A stretch of 64,000 bases of DNA from Streptantibioticus_A sp037034305 (GTDB taxonomy: Bacteria; Actinomycetota; Actinomycetes; Streptomycetales; Streptomycetaceae): the NCBI GenBank assembly GCA_037034305.1, contig JBAGJY010000031.1:11903-75902 (forward strand). The letters are read 5' to 3'. Made by a program: the position numbers and the translations under genes. A model generated the notes under the pieces. It saw nothing but the letters and a program-made list of their open reading frames with translations, did no database searches and was not told the DNA's origin. This document shows positions 1-6,433 of the stretch, in pieces (within the stretch, counting starts at the first letter, position 1; every line of letters begins with the position of its first letter).

Positions 1-717
1 GTGCGCTTCGACCGCCCCGGCTACGGATTCAGTGCCCCGCCGGTCATCGCGCCCACCGCGGCGGCGGAGGCGGAACGCATCCGCCGGGTGCTGGACGCGC
101 TCGGGCTGCACGGCCCGTGCACCGTCGCCGGGCACTCCCAGGCGGGTTTCCACGCCGAGGCCTTCGCCCGGCTCTACCCAGAGCGCACCGCCGCCCTGCT
201 GCTGGTGGACGCCAGCGTCGAGGAGGCCCCCCGTCCGCCCACCGCCAGCGGGCTGCGCACCGCCGCCGCCTGGGCGTTGGCCACCGCCCTGACCGCGGCC
301 GCCGTGCCGTACGCCCTCGGGCCGACCGGCCGCCGCCTGCTGTGGAGCGCCACCACGCTGGACGGCCGTGACCCGGCCCCCATGCCGCTGGTGCGGCGCA
401 CCTACCGCACCGGCCGGATGCTGCGCGCCACCCTGCTGGAGAACACCCGCCGTCCGGACATGGCCGCCGAGATCCGCGCACTGCGCGCCGACCGTCCGCT
501 GCCCGCGGTTCCGGTGACCGTGCTGGCCGCGTACGACGGCAGCGGCTCGCGCCGGGCGCTGTACTGGCTGCGGCGGCAACTCGGGCTGGCCGAAACACTC
601 GGCGCCCGGTTCAAGATCGTCACGCCCGCTGGGCACCTGATCATGATCGACCGTCCCCGGGCGGTGGCGTCCGCGCTGCTCGAACCGGGAATTCCACCGG
701 GGAGGGCGCGTACCTGA
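1..717 (+). CDS. alpha/beta hydrolase, N-terminus cut by window edge
   Basis: The frame is open at base 1. The first residues (RFDRPGYGFS) match a segment that normally lies about 50-60 residues into alpha/beta-fold hydrolases, so the true start is outside the window. The nucleophile elbow GHSQAG places the catalytic Ser near visible residue 46. A late TPAGHLIMIDRP segment carries the likely catalytic His. No membrane segment is evident. The substrate cannot be told; esterase, dehalogenase-like and peptidase-like members share these motifs. The stop is TGA at 715-717, followed by a 169-bp gap to glnA2. Confidence 0.8.
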   Translation: MRFDRPGYGFSAPPVIAPTAAAEAERIRRVLDALGLHGPCTVAGHSQAGFHAEAFARLYPERTAALLLVDASVEEAPRPPTASGLRTAAAWALATALTAAAVPYALGPTGRRLLWSATTLDGRDPAPMPLVRRTYRTGRMLRATLLENTRRPDMAAEIRALRADRPLPAVPVTVLAAYDGSGSRRALYWLRRQLGLAETLGARFKIVTPAGHLIMIDRPRAVASALLEPGIPPGRART

Positions 718-764
718 AGTGCCAGCGCGTGTTCCACAATGGCGGTGAGGGCGCGACGCTGGGT

Positions 765-780
765 GTAACGCGTCGGAAAC
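765..780 (+). promoter_or_regulatory. GlnR-like half-operator upstream of glnA2
   Basis: GTAAC at 765-769, six bases, then GAAAC at 776-780. This fits the Streptomyces GlnR a-site/b-site pair (gTnAC-N6-GaAAc) exactly. The second pair expected six bases further on is not recognisable. It lies about 107 bases before the glnA2 ATG. Binding is inferred from the motif only. Confidence 0.45.
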
Positions 781-886
781 CCTTCTCGGTGATACTGGTG
801 TGCCCTGGGCAGCGCTCCGCTACAGTGCGCCGATCCCGGCGAGCAAGCCGTCTGACCTGCCCGTCCGACCTGCGAGGATAGAGCCC

Positions 887-2248
887 ATGGATAAGCAGCA
901 GGAGTTCGTGCTCCGCACGCTGGAGGAGCGCGACATCCGGTTCGTACGGCTGTGGTTCACCGATGTGCTGGGCTTCCTGAAGTCCGTCGCGGTGGCGCCC
1001 GCCGAGCTTGAGCAGGCGTTCGACGAGGGCATCGGTTTCGACGGATCCGCGATCGAGGGCTTCGCCCGCGTCTATGAGTCCGACATGCTCGCCAAGCCCG
1101 ATCCGGGTACCTTCCAGATCCTGCCGTGGCGGGCGGAGTCCCCCGGCACGGCCCGGATGTTCTGCGACATCCTCATGCCGGACGGCTCCCCGTCGTATGC
1201 GGACCCGCGCTACGTGCTCAAGCGGACCCTGTCCAAGACCTCCGACCTCGGGTTCACCTTCTACACCCACCCCGAGATCGAGTTCTTCCTGCTCAAGGAC
1301 AAGCCGTCGGACGGCACCCCGCCCACCCCCGCCGACTCCTCCGGCTACTTCGACCACACCCCGCAGCACGTCGGACAGGACTTCCGGCGACAGGCCATCA
1401 CCATGCTGGAGTCCATGGGCATCTCGGTGGAGTTCTCCCACCACGAGGGCGCGCCCGGTCAGCAGGAGATCGACCTGCGGTACGCCGACGCGCTGTCCAC
1501 GGCCGACAACATCATGACGTTCCGGCTGGTGATGAAGCAGGTCGCGCTGGAACAGGGGGTGCAGGCCACCTTCATGCCGAAGCCGTTCTCCGAGTACCCC
1601 GGTTCCGGTATGCACACCCACCTGTCCCTCTTCGAGGGCGACCGCAACGCGTTCCACGAGTCCGGCGCCGAGTACCAACTGTCCAAGGTGGGCCGCTCGT
1701 TCATCGCCGGACTGCTGCACCACGCCGGTGAGATCTCCGCGGTCACCAACCAGTGGGTCAACTCCTACAAGCGCATCTGGGGCGGCTCCCAGCGCACCGC
1801 GGGCGCGGGCGGCGAGGCGCCCTCGTACATCTGCTGGGGCCACAACAACCGCTCCGCCCTGATCCGGGTCCCGATGTACAAGCCCGGCAAGACCGTCTCC
1901 ACCCGCGTGGAGGTCCGCTCCATCGACTCGGGCGCCAACCCCTACCTGACCTACGCGGTGCTCCTGGCCGCCGGTCTGAAGGGCGTCGAGGAGGGCTACG
2001 AACTCCCCGCGGGCGCCGACGACGACGTCTGGGCCCTCTCCGACGCCGAACGCCGCGCCCTGGGCATCGAACCCCTTCCGCAGAACCTCGGCGAGGCCAT
2101 CGCCCTGATGGAACGTAGCGAACTCGTCGCCGAGACACTCGGAGAGCACGTCTTCGACTTCTTCCTCCGCAACAAGAAGCAGGAGTGGGAGGAGTACCGC
2201 TCCGAAGTCACCCCGTTCGAACTACGGAAGAACCTGCCGGTGCTGTAG
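887..2248 (+). CDS. glnA2: glutamine synthetase-like protein GlnA2 (gamma-glutamylpolyamine synthetase type)
   Basis: 453 residues with the glutamine-synthetase fold from end to end: N-terminal beta-grasp (GFDGSAIEGFARVYESDM), catalytic barrel, and the ATP/metal signature KPFSEYPGSGMHTH. The ATG at 887 is preceded by GCGAGGA, and the family alignment starts at MDKQQEF; the 29 codons upstream are not conserved-looking. Where GSI-beta enzymes have the adenylylation Tyr (NLYDLPPEE context), this protein reads DDVWALSDAE with Trp at residue 382, so GlnE should not modify it. In S. coelicolor the glnA2 product has been reported to glutamylate polyamines rather than make glutamine. That function is transferred by family and context, and is not proven here. 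Confidence 0.88.
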   Translation: MDKQQEFVLRTLEERDIRFVRLWFTDVLGFLKSVAVAPAELEQAFDEGIGFDGSAIEGFARVYESDMLAKPDPGTFQILPWRAESPGTARMFCDILMPDGSPSYADPRYVLKRTLSKTSDLGFTFYTHPEIEFFLLKDKPSDGTPPTPADSSGYFDHTPQHVGQDFRRQAITMLESMGISVEFSHHEGAPGQQEIDLRYADALSTADNIMTFRLVMKQVALEQGVQATFMPKPFSEYPGSGMHTHLSLFEGDRNAFHESGAEYQLSKVGRSFIAGLLHHAGEISAVTNQWVNSYKRIWGGSQRTAGAGGEAPSYICWGHNNRSALIRVPMYKPGKTVSTRVEVRSIDSGANPYLTYAVLLAAGLKGVEEGYELPAGADDDVWALSDAERRALGIEPLPQNLGEAIALMERSELVAETLGEHVFDFFLRNKKQEWEEYRSEVTPFELRKNLPVL

Positions 2249-2268
2249 GGGCAGACCAACGGCCGTCC

Positions 2269-2295
2269 GGGCCAGCGGAGTCGCTCCGCTGGCCC
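2269..2295 (+). terminator. hairpin terminator after glnA2
   Basis: Perfect 12-bp stem (GGGCCAGCGGAG at 2269-2280 with its complement at 2284-2295) and a 3-base loop, 20 bases after the glnA2 stop. No long U-tract follows, as is usual in Streptomyces. Confidence 0.75.
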
Positions 2296-2331
2296 GCGCT
2301 TTCGGGCCGTGCGCGGATCCGGAGGCACAGC

Positions 2332-3681
2332 ATGCCCGGACCGGTCAACGGCGCGCGCCAGCACCGGAATTCGGGCGCCGGATCGCACGGCGGTGACGCA
2401 ACCCCCGCACCGGCGCCCTTCGTCCTCTTCGACGGCGAGTGGCTGGCGGCCCGCGACCGGCACCGCGTACCAGGGACTGGGAGCACCATGCAGGATGCGA
2501 ACCGGCACGGCGCCACCAACACGACCGCGGCCGAGGCGCTCCACCGCTTTCTGACCTCGGACCCCGGCGAGTGGGACCGCCTCGCGCCACGCGTCGTCGG
2601 GCGGGTCGGCCGGGAGCGGCTGACGGCGATCGTCGCCGCCACCCGCGAGCGGACCGGTGACATCGACGGCGTCGACGACGGCCCGGCCGGCCTGGTGGTC
2701 CGCGGCGCGGCCGGGCAGGTACTGGCGTGGGCGAAGACCGGAGAAGGCGGCGTGCTGACCGGGCTGCTCATCAACGGCGCCCGGTACCGCCCGCCCGCCC
2801 TCTGCGTCCCGCCCGGCGCGCGGCCGGTGCTGCGCGCGGCGATCTGGACCGCGTTGCTCGCATGGGGCATCGGGGAGTGCTGGACGGCGGCCGCCGGCTC
2901 GTCCTGGCTCACCGACATCATCTGCGTCGCCACCGTTTGCGCCCTCTTCGAGGGGTACGGTGATCGCCCCGCGATGCGCCGCTGGACCCGGCGCTCGCTG
3001 GAGGCCGGGGCCCTGCTGATGCTGGCCGCGGGGTACCGCGCGGCGCGGCTGCCCTTCGGCCACTCGCTGCCGAGCGCGGGCGTCGCGGCGGCCCTGTTCG
3101 CCGTCGTCGTCTGGGCGCTGGTCAGGCGGCGCGGGCACCGCTGGGGCGCGCCACTGTCCGCGCCGCTGCGCTTCCCGCTCAGGGGCGGAGCCTGGCTCGT
3201 GGCGCAGGGCGGCGGGAAGGGCCTCAACCACCACTTCGCCGTCCGCGAGCAGCGCGGCGCGCTCGACATCGTGGCCGTCGACCGGGCGCACGGCAGCAAG
3301 CGCCCCGGCGGCGGCCTGGAGTCCTACGTCATCTACGGGGCGAAGCTGTACGCGCCGTGCGACGGCGTCGTGGTCTCCGCCCTGGACGGACTCCCGGACC
3401 AGGAGCCCGGCCGCATCCGTTTCGGACCGCTGTACGGCAACCACGTGTTCGTCGACACCGGACGCGAGGTGGTCAAGATGGCCCACCTGCGGCCCGGCAG
3501 CGTGGCGGTCTCCACCGGCCAGACGGTACGGGCCGGTCAACTCGTCGGCGAGGTCGGCAACTCGGGCAACAGCACCGAGCCCCACCTGCACCTGCACGCC
3601 GAACGCGACGGCGTCGGGCTGGACCTGGCGTTCACGGATGTCGGCGGTCACTTCCACCGCGGCCGTGTGATCCGCAACTGA
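2332..3681 (+). CDS. membrane-anchored M23 family metallopeptidase
   Basis: 449 residues from the ATG at 2332, chosen for GGAGG seven bases upstream; the ATG at 2488 is an alternative. The N-terminal third is of unknown type. It is followed by three or four hydrophobic segments around residues 170-265, then a C-terminal peptidase_M23 domain. The His/Asp of the first zinc motif (HHFAVREQRGALD), a further His in KMAHLRPG and the HLHLH motif are present, together with the family's GEVGNSGNSTEP turn. M23 enzymes usually cut peptidoglycan cross-bridges, so a cell-wall role is inferred. The long insertion between the first His and Asp is atypical. Monocistronic between two terminator-like regions. 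Confidence 0.8.
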   Translation: MPGPVNGARQHRNSGAGSHGGDATPAPAPFVLFDGEWLAARDRHRVPGTGSTMQDANRHGATNTTAAEALHRFLTSDPGEWDRLAPRVVGRVGRERLTAIVAATRERTGDIDGVDDGPAGLVVRGAAGQVLAWAKTGEGGVLTGLLINGARYRPPALCVPPGARPVLRAAIWTALLAWGIGECWTAAAGSSWLTDIICVATVCALFEGYGDRPAMRRWTRRSLEAGALLMLAAGYRAARLPFGHSLPSAGVAAALFAVVVWALVRRRGHRWGAPLSAPLRFPLRGGAWLVAQGGGKGLNHHFAVREQRGALDIVAVDRAHGSKRPGGGLESYVIYGAKLYAPCDGVVVSALDGLPDQEPGRIRFGPLYGNHVFVDTGREVVKMAHLRPGSVAVSTGQTVRAGQLVGEVGNSGNSTEPHLHLHAERDGVGLDLAFTDVGGHFHRGRVIRN

Positions 3682-3857
3682 ACGCGGCCCAACCCCTCCT
3701 CGCCCGATTCGCGAACACCCTCTCGCCCCCACGACGCGGCCACCGTCGGCGCACGTCGCTCCTGCGCCGGATACCGGAAAACCGCTCGTACGAGGGATCT
3801 TGGCGGGGCCGGGGGATGGGATCCTGGGTGCGTCGAGAAGTCCGTTGAGGGGGGAAC

Positions 3858-4565
3858 GTGATGATCCACCGTCCAGGAATCCGCCTGTCCAGAACCGCGA
3901 CCGCCACCGCCATCGCCACCGCCATCGCCGTGGCCGCGGTGCTGCTGTCCGCCTGCTCCACGCTGGCGCCCGACCGGCACCGAGAGGTCAGCTACGGGCT
4001 GAGCGCCCCGGTGCACAAGCTGGTCATCGAGGGCCACACCGGCAGCGTACGGGTGACCGGTGGCGGATCCACGGTCAGTGTCACCGAGAGACAGAACTAC
4101 AAGAGCGCCCCACCGCACACCACGCACACCACCACCGACGGCACACTGACCCTCAGCTACGACTGCCAGGACTGCGGCGTCGACTACGACGTACGGGTCC
4201 CGACCGGTACGACGGTCACCGTCACCGCGGACACCGGCGACGTGTCGCTCACCGCGATAGGCGGGCCGGTGACGGCGAGCAGCGACACGGGAACCGTCAC
4301 CGGCGACCAACTCGCCACCAGCCAGGCGCACCTGACCTCCGAGACCGGCGATGTGCGGGCGTCGTTCACCCACGCCCCGGCCACCGTCTACGCCGCCACC
4401 CAGACCGGCAGCGTCGACGTCACCGTCCCGCCCGGCACGCCGTACGCGGTCCACGCCAGCGCGCAGACCGGAAAGGTGCACACCGGCGTCGCACAGGCCG
4501 ACAACAGCCCGCATGTCATCACAGCGAAGGCCGAGACCGGCGACGTGACGGTCCGAGCGGCGTGA
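3858..4565 (+). CDS. DUF4097-type beta-repeat lipoprotein
   Basis: 235 residues. A hydrophobic signal ends in the lipobox LLSAC (lipidated Cys at residue 33), so it should be tethered to the outer face of the membrane. The rest is repeated short beta segments rich in Thr, Val and Gly (TGSVRVTGGG, TGDVSLTAIGG, TGSVDVTVPPG), the pattern of DUF4097 adhesin-like beta solenoids. GTG 3858 and ATG 3861 are adjacent possible starts after a GAGGGGGG ribosome-binding site. In Streptomyces such genes often neighbour response regulators. Here only a decayed response-regulator remnant follows. Exact function unknown. Confidence 0.78.
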   Translation: MMIHRPGIRLSRTATATAIATAIAVAAVLLSACSTLAPDRHREVSYGLSAPVHKLVIEGHTGSVRVTGGGSTVSVTERQNYKSAPPHTTHTTTDGTLTLSYDCQDCGVDYDVRVPTGTTVTVTADTGDVSLTAIGGPVTASSDTGTVTGDQLATSQAHLTSETGDVRASFTHAPATVYAATQTGSVDVTVPPGTPYAVHASAQTGKVHTGVAQADNSPHVITAKAETGDVTVRAA

Positions 4566-4571
4566 ACTCCC

Positions 4572-4893
4572 GTGCCGCCGCCCGAAGTTGCTGGCGGCGA
4601 CTCCCCACCGCACCCGCCGCTGACGGTGGACATCGGCTGCGGGCTGCCCGCCGCGGTGGCAGGATCCAGGCGCCCGCAGCGCGACTCGGCCAACTCACCG
4701 CGCGCGAAGAGAGACGCCGCGGCTGCTGGCGCGGGGGTTGTCCAACGCGCACCTCGCCGCTGGCCTGACGGTGAGCAGGCGCACGGCGAAGACGCACGCC
4801 AGCAAGGTGCTGTCGAAGCTGGAGTCACCCGACCGGAAACCCGCGGTGATCTCCCCCTACGAGGCGGGCACGGCCGTCCCCGGCCAGCACTGA
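4572..4893 (+). pseudogene. decayed LuxR/NarL response regulator, C-terminal fragment
   Basis: Reading the three frames in turn recovers the end of a NarL-type regulator. EVAGGDSPPHPPLT (linker, near 4584) is in one frame, QLTARE (4691-4708) in the second, and RLLARGLSNAHLAAGL followed by TVSRRTAKTHASKVLSKL (from 4720) in the third, ending at TGA 4891-4893. The LTAREREVLxLLARG block is missing one base between 4709 and 4722. At least two frameshifts separate the pieces. No receiver domain is recognisable before 4572, where the DUF4097 gene ends. It cannot make a functional regulator. Confidence 0.75.
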
Positions 4894-4974
4894 GAACCCC
4901 GCAAGGCTGCGCCCCTTGCCACGTGGGCACGGGCGGGCGTACGGATTGTCAGAGGTTGCCGTTAAATTCGCAGG

Positions 4975-5994
4975 ATGACGACTCTTGACCTTGTGCCGGG
5001 CCTCATCACGACGCGCGAGAAGGTTGCGGAGGTGTACGGAGGTTCGGTGTTCAGCGGCGGGATCGTTCCTGCCAAGGCGTCGAAGAAAGTGTTCGTCTAC
5101 TCCGACCCGGCCGCAGGCAAGAAGCACGGTTACACCTTCGATGGGCACGCGGAAGACGACGAGTTCGGAACGCTGTACTTCTACACCGGTGCTGGCCCTA
5201 ACGGGGATCAGGAACTGGTGCGGGGGAATAAGGTGCTGCTCGACACGATCACCACCGGGTGGGAGGTGCACCTCTTCGTTGCCAACGGCAAGGTGCCCGG
5301 CAAGAAGGAGATGTTCCAGCGATACGTGGGGCAAGTGGTGGTCGATGCCAACCAGCCATACAAGGAACGGTGGGCGCCGGGTCGTGATGGTGTTATGCGC
5401 CGTGTCTACGTCTTCCGGCTGCGTCCGGCGGAAGGGGCAACGCTAGCGCTGACTGCGGCCGACGCTGTGCAGCCGGCCACAGAAAGTACGTTGATCGAAA
5501 TCCTCAAGATCTCCAAGGCTCCGGAGTTGCCCAAGCTGCCGGCAGGCAGAGGAGCCAAGGACAAAGGGACCGAGCAGCACGCAACCGCGCAGACCATAGC
5601 GAACGTCCCTGGTGGCCAGCGGACGATCATTCGCCGTGAGGGGCAGCTCGTCACGGCTTTCGAACAGCAACTAGTCAAAGCCGGACACCAGTTCAAGAGT
5701 TTTCAGATCACTGTGAAAGGCGAGCCCGGGGCACTCGTGCCTGACATCTACGATGTCACGGACAATGTGCTCTACGAGGCCAAAGGCCTGCCGACCCGGG
5801 AACATGTGCGCATGGCCATCGGTCAGTTGCTGGACTACCGTCGCCACATCAATGTGCGTCCTGGCTTGCGACTGGCCGTGCTGCTGCCGCAGGAGCCAAG
5901 TGCGGACATACGCGATTTGCTCGCAGCGGAGAACATCGCGCTGGTGACGCAGACGGACAGTGGCTTTGCGGGATTCCCTCCGTCATTGCGGTAG
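4975..5994 (+). CDS. SRA-like (ScoMcrA-type) domain fused to PD-(D/E)XK nuclease; candidate modification-dependent restriction enzyme
   Basis: 339 residues. Residues 1-150 resemble the SRA-like modified-base-reading domain of ScoMcrA-type proteins: an YGGSVFSGGI start, VYSDPAAGKKHGY, and the characteristic YFYTGAGPNGDQELVRGNK followed by LHLF-like GWEVHLFVA. After a linker (residues 160-215), residues 222-339 form a PD-(D/E)XK-type nuclease: E230, P256-D257 in LVPDIYD, and E268-A269-K270 in LYEAKG, then a helix with QLLDYRRH. The domain pairing suggests a type IV enzyme cutting DNA bearing modified bases, but I assign this from remembered motifs only. Base composition is visibly less GC-biased than its neighbours. 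It is a lone gene between a decayed regulator and glnE, consistent with acquisition. No SD is seen; TTAAAT six to twelve bases before ATG hints at a leaderless transcript. Confidence 0.72.
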   Translation: MTTLDLVPGLITTREKVAEVYGGSVFSGGIVPAKASKKVFVYSDPAAGKKHGYTFDGHAEDDEFGTLYFYTGAGPNGDQELVRGNKVLLDTITTGWEVHLFVANGKVPGKKEMFQRYVGQVVVDANQPYKERWAPGRDGVMRRVYVFRLRPAEGATLALTAADAVQPATESTLIEILKISKAPELPKLPAGRGAKDKGTEQHATAQTIANVPGGQRTIIRREGQLVTAFEQQLVKAGHQFKSFQITVKGEPGALVPDIYDVTDNVLYEAKGLPTREHVRMAIGQLLDYRRHINVRPGLRLAVLLPQEPSADIRDLLAAENIALVTQTDSGFAGFPPSLR

Positions 5995-6433
5995 CCCCGG
6001 CTGCTGGCGGCTGCCAGGATTCCGCCCCGGAAGCCGCCTCGAGGGGGCTACTCCCAGAGATGCCTTCGTGCCACGCATGAGTCGTCGGGGTCGGCCGGGT
6101 GACGGCCCCATGCTGCGCCCACCGCAAGGACGGGTGCGAGGGCACGGCGGGACGTAAGAGTATTGGGACCTGGCTACACGGTCCTCCGTTTCTGCGGATA
6201 GTTACCCCGCCGCCGCGGGCGCAGGTCCGGCAGACTGGGGGCGGTGGGGTCGTTCGGGCTGGGCTTGGACGGTGAAGGTCTGGGGAACGCCAGGGATACG
6301 GCGGAGGCGGCCGAAGGACGACGGTGACGTCCCAGCCGGGGCCCGCTCCGGATACGCTCGCGGCGGACGCGGCGAACGATCAAAGCGTGCGACGACGGCA
6401 CCCGCGTCCCGGAGCCACCAGAAGGAGAAGCCC
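5995..6433. other. intergenic, no gene recognised
   Basis: 439 bases between the nuclease stop and glnE. Short open frames (for example GTG at 6324, which runs into the glnE region in another frame) show no recognisable family and no good ribosome-binding site. It presumably holds the glnE promoter. No GlnR-type box was seen. Confidence 0.5.

Noticed and set aside
641..2149. Minus-strand 502-codon open frame over glnA2
   Set aside because: Mirror of a GC-rich gene: no family features, no SD, and the plus strand holds an unmistakable GS-family gene.
4572..4988. 138-codon frame as an intact new gene
   Set aside because: Only part of it is meaningful. The downstream HTH continues in other frames, so it is a pseudogene fragment rather than a gene.
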